From: Yponomeuta sedellus
Taxonomy: Eukaryota > Arthropoda > Insecta > Lepidoptera > Yponomeutidae
Reading direction: 5' to 3'
Length of the DNA: 64,000 bases
Assembly (NCBI GenBank): GCA_934045075.1
Contig: OW203738.1
Location: 1,860,001-1,924,000 of the forward strand
The notes below the pieces were generated by a model. It saw nothing but the letters and a program-made list of their open reading frames with translations. It was not told where the DNA came from and ran no database searches. Made by a program: the position numbers and the translations under genes. Positions 1 to 11,232 of this stretch are shown piece by piece. How positions within the stretch are numbered: the stretch's first letter is position 1; every line of letters starts with the position of its first letter.

Positions 1-77
1 ACCCCAATGATGGCACAAAGTGTTGTGCTCATTAGGGGAGGGCTATGTCCAGCAGTGGACTAGTACAGCCTGATGAC
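1..77 (+). repeat. tail-B retroelement end, cut by window edge
   Basis: The last part of the tail-B family, with the diagnostic CCAGCAGTGGACTAGTACAG followed by CCTGATGACGAA. The rest lies outside the window. Confidence 0.7.
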
Positions 78-185
78 GAAATTGTTAACTGTAGTGCTGT
101 CCCTTCGAATTTCTTAGTAAAGAGCGTGACAGAACGTTACTTCAATATTTATTTACTGAGTTCTCAATTCAGAAACCGACTCTAA
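65..185. repeat. Half copy of the CTCAATTCAGAAAC fold-back MITE
   Basis: Shows the family's core in order: GTTAACTGTAGTGCTGTC, TTCGAATTTCTTAG, GCGTGACAGAACGTTACTT, then the terminal CTCAATTCAGAAACCG. Better copies are at 25.8, 26.3, 30.2 and 37.5 kb. The tail-B fragment at the window start abuts it, the same pairing seen at 37.5 kb. Confidence 0.6.
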
Positions 186-310
186 GTCTCAATTGGTATA
201 ATTTAGTTTAAGAAAAGCCCTTGCCTCAAAATCGGCAGCTAATTGCACACTGGATTACGTTAGTTACAAGCCGAGGCACAAACTTTGTGTCTTTGTGTAA
301 TTCACATCGA

Positions 311-450
311 TATCAACCCTTGTACGTCCCCACTGCTGGGGCCGTACACGGGTAACGTCTCTTCCTGCATCGCAGGAAGATTACGCCAGACTTCACCACG
401 GGGGCCAGTCGGGGCTGGTGGAGCATCGTAAGAAAGTGACTGGTCTTACT
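311..450 (-). repeat. SINE-5S, 3' half only
   Basis: Minus-strand 3' part of the SINE-5S family, from TATCAACCCTTGTACGTCCC through the GCATCGCAGGAAG block to the GGTCTTACT block. The 5S-like head is missing. The copy is diverged and therefore old. Confidence 0.7.
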
Positions 451-1060
451 ATAATTCACATGCTGTTAATGTCTCTTTAAATTTTAAAACCCTATTTCGA
501 GCCTAAAAATTCCACCCATGTCTCTTTAAATTGCCATTAATGCTCTATAGTATAAGTGATTCTTTTGCTTTATTTCGTTTGGATACAAATAAATATTTTC
601 TATTCTATTCAGATCTTCGTCTATCTGTACGCGAAGTGTTCTGCAAATCCGCGCAGCCGTTATTGCGTGATTGAGTAACAAACATGCAAACATCTTGGTA
701 AACTTTCGCATTTATAATATTATTATTTTTTATTTTATTTATTAGGCACTCAAAACAGATATTAGCCTGTACATCATCAAGATAACATTAATTAACATGT
801 AAGATTAACATAACATGCTTTTATGTATTATTTTACATTCAATGAACGTTTGATCAAGCTGAGAACAAAGGAAAATAGTTACAAAGAAACTCTGAGTAGT
901 TTATTTGCCTTACGTTGCACATAAGCTTGTAAGGAAAGAGTTTTTCGGCATCATTATCAAGCAGGCTAGGCTAGAATTGCTAATGGCAGAAGTCATAAAC
1001 ATTAGCCTTTACTTGAGTCTTTCCTGTACTTTTCTTGGGTGATTTCAAGTGCCTTTAACC
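451..1060. other. No supportable gene
   Basis: AT-rich DNA. A weak piece of the tRL terminal motif (GAGCCTAAAAATTCCACCCA) lies near 498-517. The short open frames here have no recognisable domain. Confidence 0.5.
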
Positions 1061-1230
1061 CTTTGCACAATTTTATGCCAATACGGTGTCCAACTAAGGT
1101 CATTATGGACACCTAGTTTGAAAAATGATCTAGATTTTGAAATGGACACGTAGTTTGAATTGTGACGTTCATTAAGCCGCAGCTTCTGCGCTACTTTGAA
1201 TAAAACCTTTTCATTTCATTTCATAGGTGA
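1061..1230 (+). repeat. Non-LTR 3' tail ending in TTTCA repeats
   Basis: Contains GTGTCCAACTAAGG, AAGCCGCAGCTTCTGCGC and GAATAAAACC before a TTTCATTTCATTTCAT tail. Antisense relatives lie at 4085-4155 and 30378-30482. The microsatellite-like tail is typical of a non-LTR 3' end. Confidence 0.5.
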
Positions 1231-1523
1231 GCAAGAAACAGAGGATCTTATGTCAATCTGTTTTATTGCCTTTCTCATCTTTATGTTGGCCAAACTTCTT
1301 CTTCTTCGGTTCTCTAAATCCTAGGGGAGCATAGGGCCTCAACCCTAGATTTCCACGTCTGACGGTGATTCGCGGCAGCCTCCAATTCAGGCCAGTGCCG
1401 ATCGACTTGGCCTCTGACTTGACTTGGATGTTGGCCAAACAGGATTTAAAAAAAAAAGAACTAATAGCTCTTAACGTGGCAATCGAGCCCATACCCTCTC
1501 TTATTTAGGGAAGGTCTATGTCC

Positions 1524-1610
1524 GGCATTACCTAATGATGGCACAACCTTGCGCTCATTAGGGTAGGGCTATGTCCAGCAGTGGACTAATATAGTCTGAG
1601 GAAGAAGAAT
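1524..1610 (+). repeat. tail-B retroelement end
   Basis: GATGGCACAACCTTGCGCTC followed by CCAGCAGTGGACTAATATAG and a GAAGAAGA tail. Severely 5'-truncated. Confidence 0.7.
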
Positions 1611-1666
1611 GTCCTGGAAGGGACGTATAAAGGTTATATTAACCCTTCTCCTATATATGTAACTTT

Positions 1667-1725
1667 AGTTTTAAGTGGCTGAAAATCAGCACTTGGGCAG
1701 CGCTGATTTTCAGCCACTTAAAACT
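1667..1725. repeat. Perfect 24-bp-arm hairpin
   Basis: Arms 1667-1690 and 1702-1725 are exact reverse complements (AAGTGGCTGAAAATCAGC within the arm) around an 11-nt loop. It may be a small fold-back element. No target duplication was found. Confidence 0.7.
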
Positions 1726-1892
1726 GCTTTCACTGCTTTGACATGGTAGCCTAATGCTGAAACTCGAGCTTTTATTTCAAAATGTCAATAAAAGCTTTCT
1801 ATTTCTATTTTTTATAAACAGATTGTTACTGTGTACGAGATACTCGAATGCGTAGTAGGTACCGTATAGACGGTGTACTAATTAGTATGCCT

Positions 1893-2275
1893 TTAAGGTC
1901 CCGTGGTAGCCCCGTGGGTGTAACAATGGAGTCGCAAGCGAGAGACCTAGCTTCGATCCCCAGTGCGGGCATGTACCAATGACTTTGTGCAATTCCCAAG
2001 TTACGTATATTTGGAAATTTGTAGTCGCAATACCACACGAGGAAGGAAAACATCGTGAGGAAACCTGCGGCTTGGTTGGCTCCGCACGTATTGACTGTGG
2101 GCTAGGCCGTCTAAACTGTCAGGATGGTGTAGGTGCTGGGGAAGCCTACACCGTCTAAAAAATACTGTATCTGATTTTCCAGTCACTGCAGGGTCCGAGT
2201 GATCCCTTCACCCATCTAGTGTGAGTGAAGATGCCACTGGACGCTTTATAAATAATTTCATTCAGTAGATGCTAA
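1893..2275 (+). repeat. tRNA-derived SINE-like repeat
   Basis: The head resembles RNA polymerase III A and B boxes (GTAGCCCCGTGGGTGTAAC and GCTTCGATCCCC). It continues through AAACATCGTGAGGAAACC and CTGTCAGGATGGTGTAGG to the CGCTTTATAAATAATTTCAT end. Relatives lie at 27.13, 29.2, 39.03 and 45.1 kb. The exact family is not assigned. Confidence 0.55.
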
Positions 2276-2321
2276 GGCCAATGTTTGAAGCTATCTTACT
2301 TCATCTTTGCTAAGCCTTTCA

Positions 2322-2575
2322 TGGCTGTGTGGTGTCGGCCTAGAGAATAGCACCAACCCAAATTCTACCCGCGGGTGTCCTAAAAGGCGACTAAGGGATA
2401 CAAACCGGGGGGTGGGCAGCAGCGCCCCCTGCAGTACAATTCCACCAAACTGCGATCCCCAACCCGCATGCCCAGCGTGGGGATTATGGGCATTACCCCC
2501 TATGATAGCACAACCTTGCGCTCATTATGGGGGTGCTTTGCCCAGCAGTGGACTAATAAAGCCTGAAGAAGAAGC
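2322..2575 (+). repeat. tail-B retroelement end, long copy
   Basis: One of the longest tail-B copies. It runs from GTGTGGTGTCGGCCTAGAG, through AAAAGGCGACTAAGGGA, the purine-rich ACCGGGGGGTGGGCAGCAGC block and CCCAACCCGCATGCCC, to CCCAGCAGTGGACTAATA and a GAAGAAGAA tail. The fixed 3' end, the variable 5' end and the TSDs on other copies (18.5, 37.5, 59.2, 60.5 kb) mark it as the 3' end of a non-LTR element. Confidence 0.8.
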
Positions 2576-2639
2576 CTTTTGTGCCTTTCTAATTTGTGAT
2601 TTAGGGTTGCCAAACTTGTGCCCAAACTTTTGTGACCCT

Positions 2640-3340
2640 AAAACTTAGTTCTGCCAGAGATATTTCACAATAAGGACATTGTGTTGCTGGATATGGTTGT
2701 GTTTGGTTTCCGTGCCTGAAACTTGAGACAGTTACGCTATTCGTCTTTGAAAGGGTAGACAAGACTTAAATAGGTATTAAGGACGTTAGATAGCATAGTT
2801 TGAATTTGAATTTAAATTACTGTACATAGATTCTGTTGTATATTTTCAAGTATCATTGATATTTTCATCATTATTTTACTCTGGTCGCATACTGAGCTCC
2901 TACCTAGAAGTGTGGAATGTTCAGGAATTAACAAAATGTAATAATCTAAGTCGTTTACTGTATTGAATTATTTTTTGTTAATTCTTATGAAGAACGAAAG
3001 GAATTAACATCTTTATCTCTTTAACAGGCAGAGCTAGTAGTAGTTTTTTCACTGGTTTTGGATTTTATTTCAAAGTGATAAGGTTAATTTTATGGTGAGC
3101 ACTATAATACCATTGCCTGGTAAAGGATTATAAAATAAACTTATTAAAAATAGCGTCGGATGGTACAGTTTTTGGACCCAAATACGTTTTACGAAAAAAA
3201 AGGACTAGGATTATTTTACATTTTTTATTTATTTACATACTGGCACATACATAGTTTCTGGCCCCACATTATTTAGGGCCTAAATTTTGGGCAAAAAATG
3301 TGTCTAAATAATGCTGAAATAATGAAAGAGTTAATCAATA
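2640..3340. other. No supportable gene
   Basis: AT-rich. A fragment of the GGCACATACAT/CTGGCCCCAC SINE tail (compare 18.0-18.16 kb) is visible near 3236-3275. Nothing else is recognisable. Confidence 0.5.
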
Positions 3341-3344
3341 AGAG

Positions 3345-3835
3345 AAAAAACAGCCAAGTGCGAGTTGGATTCACACACCGAGGATTCCGTACAAATTTGT
3401 AGATATAAATAGTTTAATAATCGATCCTCGGAGTGTTTTCCGAGCTTTTCCCTAACTTCGCTGATAATTTTTGTTGCGATTTAATTACAAATGTATAGTT
3501 TTCAGATTTAATCCTGTATTTGTAGCATAAGATATTACTTTTCAAATTTCATAGTTCTAATTCAAGACATCCTTGTTCTAAGTCAACGGGAAGTATCCTA
3601 TGATTTTTTGTTCTCTTGAGTGCCGAAACATACGTTTTTTGCGGCATATAAACCACCGTATTTTTTTGATGTAAACTTGGATGTTTCTTTGTCACAAATT
3701 CAAGGGACTGTTTAATTTCAACTCGATACCCCCCCCCCCCCCCACGCGTATTTCAGATAAAGGGTTTTAACAGACGGAGAAACGGACAAAGTAATCCTAT
3801 AAGGGTTCCCTTTTTACTTTTGAATCCATCAAAAC
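3345..3835 (+). repeat. GGCCAAGTGCGAGTC family, diverged copy
   Basis: Begins near AGCCAAGTGCGAGTTGGATT and ACCGAGGATTCCGTAC and ends near ACGGACAAAGTAATCCTATA and GGGTTCCC. A cleaner copy is at 15246-15774. A run of 15 C at 3729-3743 interrupts the conserved interior. Confidence 0.7.
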
Positions 3836-3852
3836 AAAAAGGTTTTTTTCAA

Positions 3853-4065
3853 AAGTAGCTGTGCCCCGCGGTGTTACCCGCGGTTATCGATTTTCCCATG
3901 GGAATATTATATTTTCCCGCCGTAAAAAGTAGCCTATGTGTTTATCCAGGGTGTCAGCTAACTCCATACAAAAATTAATTATAATTGCTCCTGCCGTTTA
4001 GACGTGAAGAAGTAACAAACATACACACTCACAAACTTTCGCCTTTATAATATTTAGTGTGATAT
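3853..4065 (+). repeat. AGCTGTGCCCCGCGG dispersed element
   Basis: Runs from TAGCTGTGCCCCGCGGTG, through TTTTCCCATGGGAATATTAT and GGGTGTCAGCTAACTCCATA, to GACGTGAAGAAGTAACAAAC and CTTTCGCCTTTATAATATT. This is a very common lepidopteran repeat. It has been linked with non-autonomous Helitrons, but I cannot prove the class from this copy. Confidence 0.6.
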
Positions 4066-4084
4066 GAGTGTGATGTGATAGTGT

Positions 4085-4155
4085 TATGTAATAGCACAAA
4101 ACAATGCGGCTTAATTAACGCTACATGTTAAACTAGGTGTCCATTGAAGTACGCC
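4085..4155 (-). repeat. Non-LTR 3' tail fragment, antisense
   Basis: Matches the tail at 1061-1230 in reverse (AATGCGGCTTAATTAACG and AAACTAGGTGTCCATT). Confidence 0.45.
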
Positions 4156-4165
4156 TTAAAAATTG

Positions 4166-6300
4166 ATGAAGAGTTACCAACATAGCAATATTAATTACCA
4201 GATTAAATCAATCGAAAAGTCAATCACAATCCCTCGAACAGTCGCCCGATGGACACACCCACAGTTTCCATGCGTCATAAAAACCTTAACAGACGAGCAA
4301 TAAATAATTACTTCAATTGGTACTGCAGAATACTTAACGTTACTCTTGGAAGATTCACCATCCAATTACAGAGTAAAAACCTGTGCAAAAGGTTTCTTCA
4401 AGTAATTTATTTATTTATCACTCTTTAAAGTAATTTATTTATTTCGATTGAAACGTTAAAAAATACTCTAAGAGAGGTTAATGGTTTTTATTTTGATTCT
4501 AATTTTACGGCCTTATTTATAAAAACAGAATTCTCTTAAAGCTCTCTGTAGAGTCTGTTTATTTAATCTTTGATTACATTTTCCCCTTCACCACAGACTA
4601 TTTCGATTACTCGTGGGTTTATACAATTTTGATGAGCGGAATGCCGAAAGATCTGTCAGGATCATGGCAAACACCGGTAATTAGTGGTTTTGTGACGCAA
4701 TAATGTAAGCGAACAAATGTTTTATATACATATTCATCCAGTAAGTATTTATATGTTGTAAACATACCTTTTTGTTTATTTAATTTGGCTATTTGTAACA
4801 ATACATATGTATGTTTACGACACGTAGAGACATTCAATAATTTGATTTGTTTTGTGCATAGTTAATAATTTGTTTATAATATCTACTATGAGTTTGGTGC
4901 ACGGCAGTCGATTTTCTGTGCACATTTCGCGATCTACCGTTCGGAGACTAATTTATACTGCTTATAGAAAGCTATTTAGCTTCCCTGTACTCTCAATCAT
5001 CTTTATTACGACGCCGATAAAGTCTACAATTCAACGCTGAAGGAAGATCCGTGTAAAGTGGACCATGGGGTGAGCAGGCTGCGGACCTGTTGGTGGAATA
5101 ATAATGTAGTGGAATGTGTCTTTCTGCCGGTAAGGAAGGCTCGAAGGACCAGTTTGAGGATGCGCATGCGACCACGCCGAGCCGAGCCCTGACTTGTTTA
5201 CTAAATTAAAAGAAAGATGCGCGGCATTTTAGGGTTCTACTGTGTGAGAAGAAACCCTTGCTAACTCGCCGTCTGACTGCCCATTTTGTAGAACATAATA
5301 TAATTATTTTAGATACAGCCCGAAGTTATGTTATTATTTAGGTTAGCTGTTAGATAATGCTAAGTAGCATTAAGCTCGCCTGTGCAAAATGTTTATGCAA
5401 TAAATAAATATAAATAAATAAATAAATAAAAGAATTTTAATAATAATAATAATACATGTTAATAACAATGTTTACTTACCTAGGATATTAACCTTTGGAA
5501 TGCCAGAGCCACCGAAAATGTTGCACCCTTGTGCGCCGGGCGTAACGGTGTAAATTAGCGCGAGTGACAGCGTGTTAGATAATGTCTTGGTAATTTGGAA
5601 AAATGTATGGAACCTATGAAATTTATGATTGTTATGGAAAGTCCAATAATGAACTAGTAATATATACACAATAAGATTGTAAGGTCGTCATTTATTTTTA
5701 TTTTACAGCCTCAAAAAGTTATTAATGTGTGTTTTTTTTCCCTCTTCCATCAATGCATGATGATTTCTGTCAACTACTTTGTTTTATTTTTACTTTTACT
5801 TAGCACTAACTATTCACCATGTACCTAAGAATTCATTAACATGAAAAACAGCGTATTTCTAGAGAAATATGTTGCCGAAAAACTATTATCAAAAGTCCAC
5901 ATTTCTCCAGAAGAATCGCCATTTTGCACTTGTTCGTTGCTCACTTTTCGAGGCTCACAACACATCGTCACATTGATGTAAGTCATATGTTCGTGCTTAT
6001 TTGAGTAAAATATAATATTCTTTTTCATTTATAGTTATCAATAAATCGCATAATCCTTCTAATGAACATTTTTTTGCCAAATGAATCTAACAATTGTGTT
6101 TAGAGTAGGTTATTTTCGTTCAAGCTTTTTTTCATGAAGATCTACTCTTTTGTCTATGGAAGTAGCGGTATCGCAATGTTCATTAAATGGACTGTCGATG
6201 TGTATAAGACAGTAGTACTCTGTGGAGCAACTTTTTTGAGAAAATAAACTCTAAACACAGCATATTCTCGCACCACATTTCTACTGTTCTATACATGTGT
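4166..6300. other. No supportable gene
   Basis: AT-rich, with A+T simple sequence around 5400-5460. A GC-richer stretch at 5040-5180 has a short open frame but no recognisable domain or conserved splice pair. A small piece resembling the LINE-A 3' end (ATCTGTCAGGATCATGGCAA) lies near 4650. Confidence 0.5.
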
Positions 6301-7019
6301 GAGTGAACGGCCTACTGCGTTCAATTGCCGAAGCGCGTATCCGCGCGAAGTAATCTTTACTCACCTGCCTAAGCGCGGATCCGCGCGACTATACAGGGGG
6401 TCGTATAGACGCTAAAAAGCAAGGGACATTTCGTACCAATTACGTGTTATTATTTAATATTATTGAGATGGTGTAAATAAATAGTTAGGATAGAGTAAAA
6501 TATTTTTATTGATAAACAATATTTACATTTTAAATTTTTACAATTTTTTTTAATAATGTTGGTCTGCCAAGGCTTAAACATTCTTTCACACACAAAATGT
6601 ATCCCTAGTTTGCTGGGGTTAATAATAATAATAGGCAACACAATAAAGTAAAAAAGTATACATACACTGTCCGTGTGAAAAAGGCTGCGTGGCCTCAAGT
6701 TAGGGGCCTCAACCACCTCAACCCCTTCCCCTCCAAGAATTTCTTGGGGCCTAAATTGCTGCAAAAATTTTGTACATTTATCATGAATCATTATGCATTA
6801 GACACAAAATAAAATTGTTCACTAGATATAGATTTATACGTACTCTAAGACTCCCTGACGCACTCCTCTCTAATATTACTTGGTCGTTGCTCCGTACTTC
6901 AGGAGTACGATCGACGACCATGCCCAGTACTAGCGATGGTTGGAGTGGTAAGTCCGCCATTATTTCTTCTGTAAGACTATGTTTATAAGGGGCAAGATCG
7001 ACGCGATATTTATTATATT

Positions 7020-7065
7020 ATATAGTATTTATATATAATATATAATAAACATAATATAATATTAT
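7020..7065. repeat. TA/ATA-rich simple sequence
   Basis: Almost pure A+T with repeated ATATAATA. It lies directly before the MITE at 7079. Confidence 0.7.
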
Positions 7066-7078
7066 CAGGTTCAAATGA

Positions 7079-7201
7079 TGTTAGGATACGACCTTTTGGA
7101 ATGAAGCGGTATATTACGCAAACAACGGGAAAACGCGTGACACGTGAGCGACGAATAGAACTTCATCGTGTAACGCAACTCCAAAAGATCATATCCTAAC
7201 A
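7079..7201. mobile_element. 123-bp MITE with ~22-bp inverted ends
   Basis: The left end begins TGTTAGGATACGACC and the right end finishes GATCATATCCTAACA. The two are reverse complements with few mismatches. The interior is GC-richer than the flanks (ACGGGAAAACGCGTGACACG). No clear target duplication. Confidence 0.65.
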
Positions 7202-8534
7202 GCATTTCAATGAGATAATTAGTATAAATAAATATACATATAAAGCTTGAAGAATTCACAAACTTATTAAAAGTAAGGAAAGGAAAAAAAATGGAGTTAT
7301 TAGTTATGTATTATATTAATTATTATTATAATTAATTATATATTACATTTTTTTTTATAGATTAAAATTGGAAATAAACTTATATTATCATTATTATGCT
7401 ATTTTCTAAATGGTAAAATATGTCTTCATATTAAAATGTTCAATGTTTACATGGCATGATGTGTTTCGAAATAGGAAAGAGCTACCTGTATAGTCGCGCG
7501 GATCCGCGCTTACGCGGCGAGTGAACATACAACATCGTATGTGTGCATGTGTGCGTGTATTTTAGACATGATGGACAAAAAAGGCATTTATCTGCTACAC
7601 TATTTATGCAACGTAATTATTGAATTGAAATATATAGAAGGGACAAAATTCCCATCAAAATGATACAAGTAAGTCAATACAGACATACTGAGAGATGTGT
7701 ACAAACATGGAACAAACATTCCAAGTACTTTAGAATGTTAGTTTGGTTTCAAGATAATACGATAATAATGCATAGATTCAATCAAAATTTTATTTATGTG
7801 GATAGCAGAAGATCTATAAATAATGATTACTTACCCCTTATTTCGTAAATAAGCTTATTTTCCTTAGAATTTCACTTTTTTGTCGACCTCGTAGTTGTTT
7901 GCGCGCACTCGGCAAGTTTGAATTTCAACCACTTGAATTGACCGGTTTTTTGACATTGTACTCTGTGGGTGACTATTGTTTATGGTTCATTCGTTCATTA
8001 GGATTAAGAAAAACACTATTTTACTCTCTATTCCCTTGTATTATTGATAAAAATAGCGCAAAACCTACACGATATCGGATGCGCGCGGATACGCGCTTAG
8101 GCATTCTAGTACTGCCGCGCGGATCCGCGCTTCGGCGTTCCAAAGGTTAAATGATTAATATAAAGATCGCAAATAAAATTGTTGATGTTTATTCTACCTG
8201 ACTTTGAGATTTCTAGGTTAGTTTCGGTTAGATTAATACCTTTTTGTAATAATCTGCTTAACAATCTAGCGTCACAGTGTTTGTTACCGAACTCCTTTGA
8301 AACGGCTTCATTTATTTGTGTATATTTGGTAGGTCTGAGAAAAGGCTAATTAAAATGGCAAAACAACGTTTTCGGAACCAGCTTCCATATTATAAAAATT
8401 GTTTCGTTGTTTATTCCCGAAAAATATTGTGAAGTGGTCTTAGTTTCACAATAACAAGTATGATGTCGTGGTCGTGACCATGTGTAGGGCGTCGTTGACC
8501 TGGTGGAATAAAAACATATGGAAATGCTTTATAC

Positions 8535-8618
8535 ATCGCGAAAGAGATTTTTCAAGACCGTGGCAGGTGGCAAACCTTGGTCTTTGACCACTCTTACTGG
8601 CTACGGATATGAGTTAAG
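8535..8618 (+). repeat. LINE-A 3' end, diverged
   Basis: A mutated match to the LINE-A 3' region (CGTGGCAGGTGGCAAACC and TCTTTGACCACTCTTACTGG). Old copy. Confidence 0.4.
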
Positions 8619-8619
8619 A

Positions 8620-9200
8620 TTTTTATAATTGTTTTAACAAATATTTACTGGAGTATACAAGATTTGTACAATAGGTTAAGCTAGCTTGATGCTGACTAGT
8701 ATTGTATTCTAGCCCATTAATAAAATCTTACTAATATTGTAAATTGAAAAAAATATATTTCGATGTTTGTTGCTGAATAATGCTAGTAGGTAAGGCTGAA
8801 TGGATTGTGGTGAAATTCGATACAGAGATAGATTACAGTCTCAAATAGCCCAAAAGCTACTTTTTTATCGTGGAAAAACCGAAATTTCTTCACATATCGA
8901 AATTTCTTTGCAAAAAAATTCACATGAGCAGTAGGTAAAACATAAAATAAGGCGAGATGAATTTAAATAACGTAAATTTATTGTGTATTACTACGGAACC
9001 TTATCAATCGTTTAAGCGTTTAAGAGAATCTTGACCGGTCTCTTTTTATTAGGCAGTGGGTTGGTAGCGACATGTTTGTGGAATGAGATTGTTGGTTTGA
9101 TTAGAAAATGTACATGACACAACGTCCAAATTAAGTACTAGGTAGTTGGCCTACGGCTTTTTCTCAGATCTACCAAATAAACACAAAAGTGCTCGTAAAA
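8620..9200. other. No supportable gene
   Basis: AT-rich unique-looking DNA without recognisable coding sequence. Confidence 0.5.
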
Positions 9201-9202
9201 AT

Positions 9203-9530
9203 GTGCTCGTGGTCTCGCCGAACCTAGTGGTTGGAATCAATCACTTAAGTTAAGCAGCAACAGGCGCGGTCAGGTGCAGGATGGGTGCCCGTCCAGTGAC
9301 TACTGCTAGTGGCATTTTTTCCGAGCGCTTCCGTGCTTTGCAGGGCACGCTAAGCCGTTGGTGCCGGCTATCATGTAATGGCAGTCGTTAAGCCATGTCA
9401 GAGGCTGTCTGGGCGGCTTGATAACTTCTGGCGGCTAGTGACTGGATGCGGCCGGCACAAGACCGAAAGCTTAGAAACCATGAAGGAGGCCTATGTTCTA
9501 CAGTGGGCGTCAAATAGCTGCTGATAATTA
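9203..9530 (+). repeat. SINE-5S head fused to another retroelement tail
   Basis: 9203-9430 is sense SINE-5S. Its promoter-like part (AGTTAAGCAGCAACAGGCGC, then GGTGCAGGATGGGTG) is the closest here to 5S rRNA. From about 9435 the sequence changes to a different tail (GTGACTGGATGCGGCCGGCA, then GGAGGCCTATGTTCTACAGT). The same tail appears antisense at 63468-63565. The join looks like a template-switch chimera or a nested insertion. Confidence 0.6.
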
Positions 9531-9564
9531 TTTGTAAATAAAGTTAAAGTAACCTATAATAAGG

Positions 9565-9656
9565 AGGCCTCATGGGCGGCTTGATAACTTCTGACAGTAA
9601 GACCCGCCACTGTCTTACAATCCTCCACCAACCCGGACTTGGCCCCCGTGGTGGTT
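9565..9656 (+). repeat. SINE-5S internal fragment
   Basis: Only the middle of the SINE (GGGCGGCTTGATAACTTCTG to AACCCGGACTTGGCCCCC). Confidence 0.6.
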
Positions 9657-10465
9657 CTTCACCCATTCTAGTAGGCAAAGGGAACTATGCCCATACAGCC
9701 AAGTCTTCAGTAGAATTTTTTTATTGATATGAAATGAAAATGAACTTTAATGAGATGAAATGAAACCTTACTTAACTCATTCAATCAAATCATTAAATCT
9801 GATATTGAAACAAATAAGTAGACAAACAAGAAAAACTTCTATGATTTTTTTTAGTAAAAGCTTCATGGTTGGTTTTTCTTTTTAATAGACATTATTTTGA
9901 CAGTTGGGAAAGAAAAGGCACGAGTGCGGTAAGGGTAAAAAAAGCACGCGTGTGTAATAGCCCCCATCCCGCACGCTATACGTCCCTGTAATACGCCACT
10001 TTTTGAGCAACTGTATTAAAAAAACCAAAATCACTTCTCGGCGCATTCTTTGAATTTGGAACGAAGAGCGCACCGGCAATGTTGAAACCACAGAACATTT
10101 TGAAACGGTGTGCTGTTTGAATTTAGAACTCTTTTATCTATCGTACACATTCTCGTGGCTGTATCTGTATAGCCAGATAGCCACAGATGCGTTTACCTTT
10201 CGGCACAAACTTTAAAATAAAAAAAAAAATGGCGGTAAAGCGGAGTTCGTTGTGATTTGGTTAGTAATAAATTAAAATGTAAAAGGCCCTTTTTTACTTC
10301 CTTGCATTTTTTAAAGAAAATCACTGTATATGCCTCGGCTGAAATGGCAATTGCCTGTCTCGTATCATTGAAGTCCTCGCCTGCGGCTCGGCCTTTAAAC
10401 TCATACTCGACCTGCAATTGCCTATTTCGCTGCCTTTGCAATAATGAACTATTAATATAGTGTCT
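9657..10465. other. No supportable gene
   Basis: No recognisable element apart from GAAATGA-rich sequence near 9725-9770. Open frames on both strands at 10190-10460 overlap one another and resemble no family I know. Confidence 0.45.
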
Positions 10466-10515
10466 CTCTGAGAGAAGGCCTGTATCCTGCAGTGGGATAT
10501 TTATTGGCTACATAA
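10466..10515 (+). repeat. Non-LTR tail, CTGCAGTGGGA family
   Basis: GAGAGAAGGCCTGTATCCTG followed by CAGTGGGATATTTATTGGCT. The same family is longer at 57955-58085. Confidence 0.5.
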
Positions 10516-10854
10516 AAGTGCTATAGTGTCTTCGGTATATCCCCTAACATAGTTTACCTCGACAATCATCAATGATAGAAAAAGTTCCGTAACTCGTCTA
10601 CCTACGTCGTCGTTGTCGGCGAGTCTAATTTGGGCGAAAGGAAAAGTTGGTTCCGAGCTGGAGTCGTTGTTTTTTTGCGTACAAAAGTTTGGCGCAACTT
10701 TTTTGCCGGCCCGTTGTCTGTTTTTGCTGCTGCCCTGTCGCTCACATCTGAAATAAACACAAGCTAAAGAGAAATTGATATAGATAAAGATAAAGAACAC
10801 TTTTTTGTACATAAAACTATGGTAAGATATACTTTATATTATGGTATGTAATTA

Positions 10855-10945
10855 TAAGCGAAATCGGTTCAGCTGCTCTCGAGATTTGCGCTTACCAACA
10901 CATTCAACGATTCATTTTTATACTATAAACGTACAATTACACGCA
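10855..10945 (+). repeat. GCGAAATCGGTTCAGC dispersed fragment
   Basis: Matches 48482-48562 nearly base for base (GCTGCTCTCGAGATTTGCGC and TACCAACACATTCA). It resembles the 3' portion of the common lepidopteran dispersed elements that end near TTTATAATATTAG. Confidence 0.55.
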
Positions 10946-10974
10946 CCTACAGACTATATTCTTGATGCAATTCA

Positions 10975-11106
10975 CTCCATCCAAAGGTTGTCTGGAAGAG
11001 ATCGCTTTAAGCGATAAGACCGACAATTGTATAACATTACTTAGATTTAAGAAAACGTGGTTGTATTCTTTTCGCTGGTTGTGCAATAAAGTTTTCTCTA
11101 TCTATC
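10975..11106 (+). repeat. Non-LTR 3' end, GTCTGGAAGAGATCGC family
   Basis: TTGTCTGGAAGAGATCGCTT followed by TAAGCGATAAGACCG and a GTGCAATAAAG...TCTATCTATC tail. Relatives: 23283-23425 (antisense), 30868-30955 (antisense), 58420-58600 (sense). Confidence 0.65.
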
Positions 11107-11121
11107 TATATACTCAATTCA

Positions 11122-11232
11122 ATTTTTTTATGTAGCCTAATACGTTTCAGTGCAGGGCACTAAGCCTGCCTCAGAGAAAGAGTATGGGCTTAAATACTAC
11201 GCGTGCCTACCGCGGATCAGCGATTTCAAGTG
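11122..11232 (-). repeat. Non-LTR tail, CTGCAGTGGGA family, antisense
   Basis: ATGTAGCCTAATACG, TGCAGGGCACTAAG, GAGTATGGGCTTAAATACTA and CGCGTGCCTACCGCGGAT are the family blocks in reverse order. Confidence 0.55.

Larger units (their letters stand above)
6320..8150. mobile_element. Possible decayed piggyBac-like element with GCGCGGATCCGCGC ends
   Basis: Inverted end blocks lie at 6328-6394 and 8075-8147. Each carries two copies of a palindrome of the type GCGCGGATCCGCGC, one preceded by GCCGAAG and the other by GCCTAAG. A third block at 7485-7517 inverts the CGCGCGACTATACAGG part of the left block. TTAA sits directly outside the right block (8147-8150), as expected for piggyBac-type insertion, but I see no matching intact TTAA on the left. 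No transposase motif was found inside, so the class is an inference. Confidence 0.4.

Noticed and set aside
10190..10812. Small genes on either strand
   Set aside because: Several overlapping frames of similar length, none with a recognisable domain or splice structure.
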